A stretch of DNA of 36,701 nt from Chitinispirillaceae bacterium (GCA_016930275.1 JAFGHA010000060.1:1-36701), one strand, 5' to 3'. Numbered from the stretch's first letter, positions 1-7,052 are shown. A program made the numbers and translations. Notes: generated from the letters alone by a model not told the origin.

Positions 1-87
1 ACGAAAGCGAGTGTCGGTGAAGAGCCCGGTGCGGGAAATCTGCACGCCGGGATCCGTGGCGGGGCGGTCGGGTAACCGGCCGTCCTA
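1..87 (+). mobile_element. 3' end of an upstream group II intron (domains V and VI)
   Basis: Positions 22-54 fold as a group II intron domain V: it has the AGC triad near the start and complementary arms around a GGGAAATC-type loop, and it resembles the domain V at about 1892-1925 of the next intron. Positions 61-86 form a domain VI helix (GGGGCGGTCGG pairing with CCGGCCGTCCT around a GTAA loop), followed by A87 in the position of the bulged branch-point adenosine. The rest of this intron lies before the window. The few bases expected after the branch A are missing, because the sequence passes directly into the GTGCG 5' end of a second intron. This is therefore a separate copy placed immediately upstream. 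Confidence 0.7.
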
Positions 88-1967
88 GTGCGCTCACAAG
101 CGTACATAATCAGAGAGGTGGAAGTCCTCTCCGGGCATACGCTCTCCGGCCCGTAATCAACTGTAACTGCGTCACCGTGAGGTGGGGTGGAGAGCAACAG
201 AAGATGAAAGACCAGTCCGTAAGCCGTAAGGTTGAACTCGATTCGGCCAGCCTGTTCGGCGAGACTGCTAGGAATGATCGAAGCCTAAATATCCCTCGAT
301 GTGGATTTGTCTGTGGCGCTGAGGGGTAGCGTGCAAAAGCGACGACAGAGACAGGAGGGTGGTTGGAGACGGAATGGTCGGAAGGTTATGTACGTGAAGT
401 GGGGAGACCTGCATATATCAAGACCGGCGTTCATGGCACTAGCGCCCGAAGAACCGGATATGCAGGAGTCAGAGTACCCTTACGAGCGATGAAACTGGGT
501 AATGCCGGTAGAGCAAAGGGGTACAGGAAGATGGATGCGTTATGAACAGGCAGATGGAATAAACACCGGTGTCAGTGTCCTTTATGACTAAACAAACCGG
601 AGAAACTCATTCTCGCTGGAGCTGGGTTGAACCGAATGTCTGGACAGAACGTATGTTGACGGCTCTCGAAGAGGGAGTGAAAGGAGGTAAATGGTTCAGC
701 CTGATAGATAAGGTCTATTCCAAAAGAACGCTCAGGGCAGCTTTTACAAAGGTAAAAGCGAATAAAGGCGCGCCTGGAGTGGATCGCACTACAATAGGGA
801 TGTTTGAAGTGGAATTAGAGAAGAATCTGGAGCATTTGCGCCAACAACTCAGAGAGGGTTCATATCGTCCACAAGCCATACGTCGCAAATATATTCCGAA
901 AGTTGGTAAGCGACGAGAACAACGGCCGTTAGGTATACCGACGGTTCGTGATCGGGTGGTTCAGACAGCACTTCGTTCCGTGCTTGAACCGATATTTGAG
1001 AAAGAATTTGCAGCAAACAGTTTCGGATTCCGCCCTCAAAAGGGATGTAAAGACGCGCTGAAGCAAGTGCAAGACCTTCTTCATGAAGGATATTCATTTG
1101 TTGTGGATGCCGATTTACAAAACTTTTTCGATACCATTTCACATAAGCGGCTAATAGTCGAGGTACGGCAACGTATTGCAGACAACCGGATTCTAAAGCT
1201 CATCGAACTGTTTCTTAAACAGGAAGTCATGTACGGAGTGGAACGGTGGACACCGGAAACCGGATCGCCGCAGGGTGCAGTTATCAGCCCACTGTTGAGT
1301 AATATTTACCTTAACGAACTCGATCACCTTATGGCTGAGCATGGGTTCAAAATGGTAAGGTATGCAGATGATCTTGTGATTCTCTGCAAGACAGCGGAAG
1401 AGGCGAAAAGAGCCTTTGAGCTTCTTGGCAGGTGGGTTAACAACGCTGCGCTCGGACTCCACCCGACCAAAACACGGATAGTTGACGTTTCCAGAGGTGG
1501 CTTTGATTTCTTGGGCTATCATTTTATTTATCACCTTCGTTTAGTGAGTGATAAAAGCATCAATAGGATCAAAGAAAAGCTTCGAGATAAAACAAGGCGT
1601 TCACGCGGTGACAGCATTGATACGATTATCAAGGATGTAAACAAGTCACTGAAAGGCTGGTTTGAGTATTTCAAACACAGCCGACCGAGCTCGTTTCGTT
1701 CGATCGATGGCTGGTTGCGAGTACGACTTAGAAGTATTTTAAGGAAACAGAATAAGCTCCGAAGCGGCGGATGGGCAGGAGAAAACAATATCAGGTGGCC
1801 GAATTCCTTCTTTGCTGAACGCGGGCTCTTTTTCTTGGTTGATGCCCGTGCAGCAGCCAGTCAATCCGCTTTGCGGTGAACTATCGACCGGAAAGCCGGA
1901 TGCGGGAGAACTGCACGTCCGGTTTGGAGGGAGGGGAGATCGGGAAACCGGTCTTTCCTACCCCTAT
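88..1967 (+). mobile_element. Group II intron (complete, with encoded reverse transcriptase)
   Basis: The element begins with GTGCG, the conserved group II 5' end. About 480 nt of structured domain I-III sequence follow, including stretches typical of bacterial introns (for example GACAGGAGGG near 350 and CGCCCGAAGAACCGGAT near 444). The reverse-transcriptase frame sits in domain IV. After it, 1892-1925 is domain V and 1927-1967 is domain VI, with a helix around a GAAA loop and a likely branch adenosine at 1960. The 3' end is probably at CTAT (1967) or CAC (1970); the exact splice site is inferred. It is a self-splicing ribozyme that moves by target-primed reverse transcription. Confidence 0.85.
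569..1879 (+). CDS. ltrA: Group II intron reverse transcriptase/maturase
   Basis: This is the intron-encoded protein that helps the intron splice and copies it into new DNA sites. The 436 residues follow the family order. An N-terminal RT0-like segment contains NKGAPGVD. The palm carries RPLGIPTVRDRVVQ, NSFGFRP and GSPQGAVISPLLSNIYL, and the catalytic motif YADD (in MVRYADDLVIL). A GIIM maturase/thumb region contains GWFEYFKHS and a C-terminal RWPNSFFAERGLF block. No HNH endonuclease domain follows, so retrohoming would have to be endonuclease-independent or use replication forks. The frame is intact. The start is uncertain: GTG at 569 gives the longest product, and an in-frame ATG lies at 584 with no better ribosome-binding site. 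Confidence 0.93.
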   Translation: MSVSFMTKQTGETHSRWSWVEPNVWTERMLTALEEGVKGGKWFSLIDKVYSKRTLRAAFTKVKANKGAPGVDRTTIGMFEVELEKNLEHLRQQLREGSYRPQAIRRKYIPKVGKRREQRPLGIPTVRDRVVQTALRSVLEPIFEKEFAANSFGFRPQKGCKDALKQVQDLLHEGYSFVVDADLQNFFDTISHKRLIVEVRQRIADNRILKLIELFLKQEVMYGVERWTPETGSPQGAVISPLLSNIYLNELDHLMAEHGFKMVRYADDLVILCKTAEEAKRAFELLGRWVNNAALGLHPTKTRIVDVSRGGFDFLGYHFIYHLRLVSDKSINRIKEKLRDKTRRSRGDSIDTIIKDVNKSLKGWFEYFKHSRPSSFRSIDGWLRVRLRSILRKQNKLRSGGWAGENNIRWPNSFFAERGLFFLVDARAAASQSALR

Positions 1968-1981
1968 CACTGACGACGCAA

Positions 1982-2006
1982 TACCTTATCGCAAGTTAAG
2001 TTTGCC
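1982..2006 (+). repeat. Left 25-bp inverted repeat of the toxin cassette, with attC-like R' core
   Basis: This 25-bp sequence is the reverse complement of 2815-2839 with one mismatch. Inside it, 1995-2001 reads GTTAAGT, which fits the integron core consensus GTTRRRY. It may therefore be the L'-R' end of the preceding attC site, with the cassette starting after G1995. The repeat also continues past the core (TTGCC against GGCAA), which attC pairing does not require, so a terminal inverted repeat of another small mobile unit is possible. The group II intron ends only about 12-15 nt upstream. Confidence 0.65.
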
Positions 2007-2012
2007 GAAGAG

Positions 2013-2030
2013 CCCGCCATCCATGGCGGG
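2013..2030. other. Perfect 8-bp palindromic hairpin before the toxin gene
   Basis: CCCGCCAT and ATGGCGGG are perfect arms around a CC loop, followed by six A residues and then the toxin ribosome-binding site (AAGGAAAAG). On the minus strand the T run follows the stem, so it could terminate transcription coming from the right. On the plus strand it could shape the toxin mRNA leader. No function can be proved from the sequence. Confidence 0.5.
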
Positions 2031-2047
2031 AAAAAAGAAGGAAAAGA

Positions 2048-2617
2048 ATGAGTAAAAAAATAGTAATTGTAGGCGGAGCGAACGGCGTCGGTAAGACTAC
2101 TTTTGCTTATCAGTATAGAGATGAATATAAAATAGACTATCTTGGAGCAGATGAAATTGCTGCCAATATTGATAAAAAGAACAATAGGGAAAACATTGAA
2201 TTGAAAGCAGGAAAAATATTTTTCAGAAGACTTGAAGAATATCTGGAATTTGGAAAATCGGTGATCATTGAATCTACGCTCTCTGGAACTGGACTATCAA
2301 GGCAACTTGAAAAGTTTAAAGAAAATGGATTTTTAATTCATCTTGTTTATGTTTTTCTTGATGACTTAAAGCTTTGTAATAGAAGAATATCCGCAAGAGT
2401 TAAAAAAGGCGGACATAATGTTCCAGAAAAAGATGTTGAAAGGAGATTTTATCGTAGTATTTTCAATTTTCATAAGATTTATCTCCCTTTGGCCGATACA
2501 TGGCAAATTATATATAATGGATTGAAAAGACCTTTGGAAATTGCAGTTGGAGATAAAGATTCAGAATTTATAATGGATGAAGGATATTATAGAAAGTTGA
2601 TGGAATTATCAAAATGA
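2048..2617 (+). CDS. Zeta-toxin-like P-loop kinase (189 aa)
   Basis: This is a small P-loop NTPase of the zeta-toxin/AAA type. Walker A is GGANGVGKTT (residues 9-18). YLGADEIA at about 31-38 supplies the conserved Asp, VIIESTLSG at about 72-80 the acidic/substrate segment, and a basic lid follows (RISARVKKGGH, then RRFYRSIFNF). Family members phosphorylate UDP-N-acetylglucosamine or nucleotides and can be toxins; this one's substrate is unknown. The ATG at 2048 is preceded by AAGGAAAAG. Its stop overlaps the next start (ATGA), so the two genes are coupled. The gene is far more AT-rich than the chromosome to its right, which fits acquisition as a mobile cassette. Confidence 0.85.
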   Translation: MSKKIVIVGGANGVGKTTFAYQYRDEYKIDYLGADEIAANIDKKNNRENIELKAGKIFFRRLEEYLEFGKSVIIESTLSGTGLSRQLEKFKENGFLIHLVYVFLDDLKLCNRRISARVKKGGHNVPEKDVERRFYRSIFNFHKIYLPLADTWQIIYNGLKRPLEIAVGDKDSEFIMDEGYYRKLMELSK

Positions 2618-2775
2618 ATAAGAAAGTAAAGAAATCGGGTTCAACTTCCAAAATCAGTAGCCAAGCATTACGACAATTTGCGGAAAACAGAAGAATATTC
2701 AATAAAGCAGTTGAAAAGGCAATTGAAGAAAATAAAAAAGCAGGGATACCTGAAGATCAACTTTACGCTCATTAA
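2614..2775 (+). CDS. Small basic protein, candidate antitoxin (53 aa)
   Basis: The frame starts at the ATG that overlaps the toxin stop (ATGA) and ends with TAA at 2775. The product begins MNKKVKKSGSTSKISSQAL, continues with a charged, probably helical segment (RQFAENRRIFNKAVEKAIEE) and ends GIPEDQLYAH. It shares the AT-rich base use of the toxin gene. The tight coupling and small size suggest it is the partner of the zeta-like protein, by analogy with toxin-antitoxin pairs. No recognisable DNA-binding domain is visible, so the antitoxin role is an inference. Confidence 0.65.
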   Translation: MNKKVKKSGSTSKISSQALRQFAENRRIFNKAVEKAIEENKKAGIPEDQLYAH

Positions 2776-2776
2776 A

Positions 2777-2807
2777 AGAAGTGCAGGTCGTCTGAACCTG
2801 CACTTCT
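2777..2807. terminator. Strong hairpin after the toxin pair
   Basis: AGAAGTGCAGGT (2777-2788) and ACCTGCACTTCT (2796-2807) are perfect 12-bp arms around a 7-nt loop. On the plus strand it is followed by AAAATA rather than T residues. On the minus strand it is followed by TTTTAAT, so as an intrinsic terminator it works better for transcripts from the right. It may still act as a 3' stabilising hairpin for the toxin mRNA. Confidence 0.55.
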
Positions 2808-2814
2808 AAAATAT

Positions 2815-2839
2815 GGCAAACTTAACTTGCAATAAGGTA
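2815..2839 (+). repeat. Right 25-bp inverted repeat of the toxin cassette
   Basis: This is the reverse complement of 1982-2006 with one mismatch. Positions 2820-2826 read ACTTAAC, which fits the integron R'' consensus RYYYAAC and is exactly complementary to the GTTAAGT core at 1995-2001, as expected for the two ends of a single integron cassette. Confidence 0.65.
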
Positions 2840-2844
2840 CAGCC

Positions 2845-2943
2845 GCCCAACAACCAATTTATGCGGCGGCCCCAAAGCGGGCCTTGGCCTAGCGGCAAAC
2901 CGCTCTCTACGTTCGCGGCTTCATAAATTGGTAAACGTTATAT
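2845..2943 (+). repeat. Integron attC-like recombination site
   Basis: The site starts with GCCCAAC (2845-2851, fits RYYYAAC) and ends with ACGTTATAT, whose GTTATAT (2937-2943) is close to GTTRRRY. Between them, ACCAATTTATG (2853-2863) is a perfect inverted repeat of CATAAATTGGT (2922-2932). The centre is GC-rich and imperfectly palindromic. The length, the arm layout and the position directly after a toxin cassette match attC sites, which integrases recognise as folded single strands. No integron integrase gene is in the window. The R' core overlaps the stop codon of the minus-strand gene that follows. Confidence 0.7.
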
Positions 2944-3201
2944 ATCCGTCAAATTCATTGATTTTAAAACACTTTTATCCAATCCATTTTGCTTCAAGCA
3001 TATTTCAGCCAACTTCTCTTCATCTTCATAACCATAATAAATGCCGATGGTATTGGGCTTGATCATCGGAAACATGAATATGGCCGGTTTGTTGAACGGA
3101 TATTCATAACCGGGAAACGGATGCTCTTTCATACGTTTTACTCTCCCGAATGGTTGGGACAACAGGATTGTGATCAGAATTATGGAAAATTTCAACTTCA
3201 T
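2938..3201 (-). CDS. Small exported protein of unknown function (87 aa)
   Basis: The N-terminus MKLKFSIILITILLSQPFG is a probable signal peptide. The remainder is short and contains PAIFMFPMIKPNTIGIYYG and an acidic patch (YEDEEKLAEICL). I do not recognise the family. Its start overlaps the stop of the 50-aa gene upstream (ATGA), making it the last gene of the unit that begins with the Hcp fusion. Its stop codon (2938-2940) lies inside the attC-like R' core, so the original 3' end may have been cut and the present stop supplied by the mobile cassette. It could be an accessory immunity component or a truncated remnant. Confidence 0.6.
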   Translation of the reverse strand: MKLKFSIILITILLSQPFGRVKRMKEHPFPGYEYPFNKPAIFMFPMIKPNTIGIYYGYEDEEKLAEICLKQNGLDKSVLKSMNLTDI

Positions 3202-3350
3202 TTCATGATCCCGGGGAAATCGTCGATTGAATCGGGTATTTCATTCACCCATGAGCTCAGATCGGCATCGGTTTTCCCGAGCGTCCTGCGCAATAGATCG
3301 ATCTTCGGCGCGAGTTTCTTGAGCCCGAGAAACCGCTTGATAATCGTCAT
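3198..3350 (-). CDS. 50-aa protein linking the operon
   Basis: This short frame begins at the ATG overlapping the stop of the propeller-like gene (ATGA) and ends with TGA overlapping the next ATG, again as ATGA. The product starts MTIIKRFLGLKKLAPKIDLL and ends SWVNEIPDSIDDFPGIMK: a basic amphipathic N-terminal half and an acidic C-terminal half, with no signal peptide. It fills the gap between the two flanking genes exactly, so chance is unlikely. No family is recognised. Confidence 0.6.
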   Translation of the reverse strand: MTIIKRFLGLKKLAPKIDLLRRTLGKTDADLSSWVNEIPDSIDDFPGIMK

Positions 3351-4546
3351 TTCCTCATATCGCCCTTATTTTTCTCCGGATCGAACTGCGATAAATCCCA
3401 GTAATGAAACTTCTTATTGGTGTAAACAATCAACCCTTCCGGCACCGTCATCCAGGTAAGGTGCTCCGCGGACTGTGCAAGGTCGATCTTGATAGGCGGG
3501 AAGGCGATGTTGGGTAGCGTCGGATCGAGATACACGAGATAGCTCCCGCTGTATTCGTCATGCACCCCCGTCTCGCCCTCGAAATAGAGCCATGTTCCGG
3601 AAGGCGAAAGCGAAAAATGGTTGAATACCGGTGCAACCGGAGGCTTGAATTCGATCGGCACCGGGATGACGGGCTGCTCGCGGTCCCAGGCAATGAGTAG
3701 AATACGGGCCGTGCGTTCTTTCCGGTAAATAAGCGCGGCGATCTTCTTTGGTTCACAGATCGCCATATCAAATAGAAAAAAGGTCTCGCTGAAAAAGAGC
3801 GCCTTATCGTCGTTCAAGATCGTACAGAGCGGATGCTCGATCGGCTCGAGATTGTTGTCAACGCAGAGCCAGTCGTAGGAGGGACTCTCACGGTAAACGG
3901 TGAAGGTGGAGCCGAAGAAGAGTTGGGGAGGGGAGGGGAGATCCCCTTTTGTGGATGTTTTGTAGTCGCCCGATAGAGTAGCGACGGGGATCTGCTTGAC
4001 GCGAGCGCTGTCTTTCAGGTTTTCGATGGTGAGGACGTAGGAATTGTTAATGACCTGTTTAAATGAATCATCATATTGAGGTCGGAAGAGAGTAAGGATT
4101 AATTGCCTTTCAAAATCAACGACTTTTGACTTCTCATAATAATTATTCAAAACATTACCGACACCCCAATAACTGCAAACTTCCTTTTTTCCCCTAATAT
4201 CGAGAATGGTGATGATTCTATTCCCCAATAAAAAAAGAGAGGATGAATTTATTGCCTTTTCCCCTCTTTCGGACGCCGGCTCGAATGCGGATCGGGGGAT
4301 CTCGTCAATGTCGAGACGGTCTTTCTTTATGGTGACAATACTTACCGTCGCGTCGTCCTCCTTTTTTCCCGCTATCATGCCGAATCTGTTTTCTTCAGGC
4401 AAGGGGTAGACGGACCATACCGTATTTTTATACGGAATGGTGACCTTGATCAATCCGGAATTTTCGTCCATTTTTAGTTTCCCTTCGATACTTGGAATTA
4501 AAATAAACAGGATAATGGTTAATACAATTAAGCCACATCTATTCAT
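3347..4546 (-). CDS. Exported propeller-like protein, candidate immunity protein (399 aa)
   Basis: The start was chosen at 4546 because the product then begins MNRCGLIVLTIILFILIPSIEG, a clear signal peptide. The ATG falls one base after the stop of the Hcp fusion, which implies translational coupling; longer frames would overlap that gene and lack a leader. The mature part is rich in short beta-strand-like segments, such as FSLSPSGTWLYFEGETG and LIVYTNKKFHYWDLS, reminiscent of WD40/TolB-type propeller blades, although no standard signature is clean. The predicted export and the position directly after a putative type VI effector suggest it protects the producer in the periplasm. That role is inferred from context. 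Confidence 0.75.
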   Translation of the reverse strand: MNRCGLIVLTIILFILIPSIEGKLKMDENSGLIKVTIPYKNTVWSVYPLPEENRFGMIAGKKEDDATVSIVTIKKDRLDIDEIPRSAFEPASERGEKAINSSSLFLLGNRIITILDIRGKKEVCSYWGVGNVLNNYYEKSKVVDFERQLILTLFRPQYDDSFKQVINNSYVLTIENLKDSARVKQIPVATLSGDYKTSTKGDLPSPPQLFFGSTFTVYRESPSYDWLCVDNNLEPIEHPLCTILNDDKALFFSETFFLFDMAICEPKKIAALIYRKERTARILLIAWDREQPVIPVPIEFKPPVAPVFNHFSLSPSGTWLYFEGETGVHDEYSGSYLVYLDPTLPNIAFPPIKIDLAQSAEHLTWMTVPEGLIVYTNKKFHYWDLSQFDPEKNKGDMRK

Positions 4547-4547
4547 C

Positions 4548-6974
4548 TTATTTAACGCTCTGTTTGAATCGATCGATGGTATCAGGCAGTTTCCCGACAA
4601 ACTCTCGCATGTCGCACGTTGAGCCGAATTGCGCGAAAAGTTTCTCCGCCACACTTTCGATGTTAAGAAACCGTTTCGGATTGATGACCGTAAGATATGC
4701 GAGCAACTCCTTGTCCACCTCCGCTATCGTTTTATACATTGCCTTCACACAATTATCATATTTTCCGAACCGGGCCTCTTCCTTTCCGATCAGATACCAG
4801 TCGGTGCCGAACAGCAATTTGTTCCTTATTTTGGGATGCGTTTCGATAAGCTGCCTGAATTTCTTCTCCTTATCTTTCTTATCGAATATGAAATACGAGA
4901 GGTCGACGTAGAAATTCTCGTATCGTTCCATAAATTCGACGAGTTTCTTTACCCAGCTTCCGGGTGCGTTGATGTCCTTTTCCCACTCCTCATCACCTCC
5001 GAAGTGTGCAAGACAAAGATACAGGTTCGGGAAGTCGTGCAATACCTGTTCCCATGCAAACGGGCTGATGAAGACTTCCCCGAAAAAATCCAGTTTGTCT
5101 TCATCCGAAGTACCGTCAGCCGGAAAAAGGTAATCATAAAATAGCGCATAATCATGCGCGAAAACACCTCCTTGCGAACCGTGGCAGATAATAGGGATTT
5201 TCTTTATCTGGCACACTTCGTAAAAATTACGGAGATACGGCAACTTCGCTTCCATTTTTTTACGTTGCACCGGTTCCGCTCTGCTGCGGACTTCACGGAT
5301 TCGATAGTCATCGGGACGATAGCCAAGGGCGGTGTAGAGTTTGAAGCCGATGGAACAATACTGCTTGAGTAACTTTGAATCCTTTCCGATCTGGATTAAA
5401 TGGTTGAAAGGCTGATTCCATGGTCCATCATATGTCAGTTTATTCGTACCTTGCCACCTTCTCGGATCATAAGGAAAAAATGAAATAATTTTTCCCTGAA
5501 ATTTATTGAAAACAATATTCGTTTGTTGTAATTGAGTTATTAAGTCTACTTGTTTTTCAACCTCACTCTTCTTTATCTTTTCCCACTCCCTTTTTCCCTC
5601 CTTTTCATATTTCCAGTACCCCGGCTTTCCGTCTTCTCCCTGTTGGTAAATCGTCTTCCCTTCATATCCGTCATGGCAGCCCAGTTCCATATCCATTGGC
5701 ATAATTATTTGAATTGCATCCCTGTTCCCGGCAGGGCCCATGATTTGGTCGAGCTCCGGATCTTTCAGCACTTTCTGGCATTCATCGTTAAGCATTTTCC
5801 CGAGCGTCGTCGTGTCTTTCGAAGCATACTCCGGCAGATCGTGTTTGAAGAGCGAGAGCAGGGTTTTGACCACTACATTTTCCAACTGCTCCCAGGTCGG
5901 TTTTATTATCCTGGCCAGCAGCATCTGCACCCAGATGGTCGGTAACGGCGCCGCCTTGGGTGCATTGACATGCGCATGCACGTCAATAAACCACGGCACC
6001 ACGATCTCCTCTTTCCTTTCGGGGAGCGTGATCGATTCGCTCTTGAAGTTGCCGTCGGCGTAGTTGTTTTCGATCTCCGCGTAGTATTCGACCCGGGCGT
6101 CGGGGGGGCGGTTATTTTCTTTTTCGTAAGCGTTCGGTGTGCGCAGGGTGAATTCCGTCTCCCACGTCCCGTCGTCGCGAAGGCGGCCCTCCTGGATCTG
6201 GTGCATGTCTTCGGTCTTGTCGTTATAGACCGCGTAGAGCTTTGCAGAGACCCTGCTCTCACGCGGATCGGGCTTGCGGTTGATGGTTGCACTGAAGCGG
6301 ACCTTCGCCTTTTTATCGAAAACAAACCCTTTCTCCGGTTTGACGAATGTTCCCCCGGTGAAGGTCACCTTGAAGAGCGTGAAGAGCGTGGCGTCGGCTG
6401 CAGTGGAGGGTTCCTCCTCCTGCTTTTCCTTTTCCGAAAAGTCCTTTTCATCCTCTTCGCTGAAAAACCCGTCATTCCAGATGTCGGTGTGGAGAATATA
6501 CCCCTTTTTATAGAGCCAGGTGATCTTCTGATAGCGGAAGCCGATTACTTCGAGGTGGCCGTAGCGTTCCAGATGCGGGTTGTTGACATCGGGAAGAATC
6601 GTCCGTATGAAATCGGTCCGCACGTGTTCGAGGGTGATGCGGAAGTATTCAGTCTCCCTGCGTTTCTTCCTGTCGTATTCGTACCACCGGATCTCCAGCA
6701 TGGGCAGAATGGTGCCTTTTATCAAATACTCCATGAGCGGGACGGAGAGCCGGTCGATGGGTTTGGTGAGGCGGAGCGGCTCATGTTTGCGGATGGAATC
6801 CACGCCGTAGAGAAGCCGGTAGAAGAAGTCCTTTTTTATGGTATACACATGATGGAAAAACTCATGGATTTCGCTGCCGGTAAGGCTGTTGATCTTGACA
6901 TCCTGCAGCGGCACTGATCCGACAAGCGGCTTTTTTGCCGGATCGAAGACAGCAAGATGCGCTGGAAGGGGCAT
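4548..6974 (-). CDS. Hcp (T6SS tube) - amidohydrolase fusion, evolved-Hcp effector
   Basis: Residues 1-168 are a complete Hcp1-family domain: MPLPAHL start, RKHEPLRLTKPIDR (62-75), EIRWYEYD, EYFRITLEHV and PHLERYGHLEVIGFRYQKIT (133-152). Hcp forms the hexameric ring of the type VI secretion tube. A charged linker (170-195) and a probable Ig-like beta domain (200-320) follow. Residues 325-780 are a metal-dependent amidohydrolase of the Amidohydrolase_2 type, with the metal motif DVHAH (331-335), GFKLY (K545), CHGSQGG (H598), AHFGG (H657), FGTDW (D725) and NPKRFL. All expected metal ligands are present, so it should be active; the substrate is unknown. The ATG at 6974 has GGAG 8 nt upstream. 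Hcp fusions usually deliver their C-terminal domain as a toxin. No other T6SS genes are visible here. Confidence 0.88.
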   Translation of the reverse strand: MPLPAHLAVFDPAKKPLVGSVPLQDVKINSLTGSEIHEFFHHVYTIKKDFFYRLLYGVDSIRKHEPLRLTKPIDRLSVPLMEYLIKGTILPMLEIRWYEYDRKKRRETEYFRITLEHVRTDFIRTILPDVNNPHLERYGHLEVIGFRYQKITWLYKKGYILHTDIWNDGFFSEEDEKDFSEKEKQEEEPSTAADATLFTLFKVTFTGGTFVKPEKGFVFDKKAKVRFSATINRKPDPRESRVSAKLYAVYNDKTEDMHQIQEGRLRDDGTWETEFTLRTPNAYEKENNRPPDARVEYYAEIENNYADGNFKSESITLPERKEEIVVPWFIDVHAHVNAPKAAPLPTIWVQMLLARIIKPTWEQLENVVVKTLLSLFKHDLPEYASKDTTTLGKMLNDECQKVLKDPELDQIMGPAGNRDAIQIIMPMDMELGCHDGYEGKTIYQQGEDGKPGYWKYEKEGKREWEKIKKSEVEKQVDLITQLQQTNIVFNKFQGKIISFFPYDPRRWQGTNKLTYDGPWNQPFNHLIQIGKDSKLLKQYCSIGFKLYTALGYRPDDYRIREVRSRAEPVQRKKMEAKLPYLRNFYEVCQIKKIPIICHGSQGGVFAHDYALFYDYLFPADGTSDEDKLDFFGEVFISPFAWEQVLHDFPNLYLCLAHFGGDEEWEKDINAPGSWVKKLVEFMERYENFYVDLSYFIFDKKDKEKKFRQLIETHPKIRNKLLFGTDWYLIGKEEARFGKYDNCVKAMYKTIAEVDKELLAYLTVINPKRFLNIESVAEKLFAQFGSTCDMREFVGKLPDTIDRFKQSVK

Positions 6975-7052
6975 AGGGTAATCTCCGCGTAAGCGAATAG
7001 AACGTCTCTATCAGCGTCAGTTCCAGTAAGATACCACTCTTTTTCCGGCTGA

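Noticed and set aside
301-545. Two short plus-strand frames in the intron 5' region
   Set aside because: They lie in the structured RNA domains of the group II intron and show no protein-like features.
88-1970. Possibility that the intron is an attC-targeting class C intron
   Set aside because: It lies near an attC-like core, but its orientation is the same as the cassette genes, whereas known attC-targeting introns are usually opposite, and the upstream exon is not visible. I could not support the class.
5970-6917. Long plus-strand frame (315 codons) opposite the Hcp fusion
   Set aside because: It is antisense to a gene with clear Hcp and amidohydrolase motifs, and its translation matches nothing recognisable.
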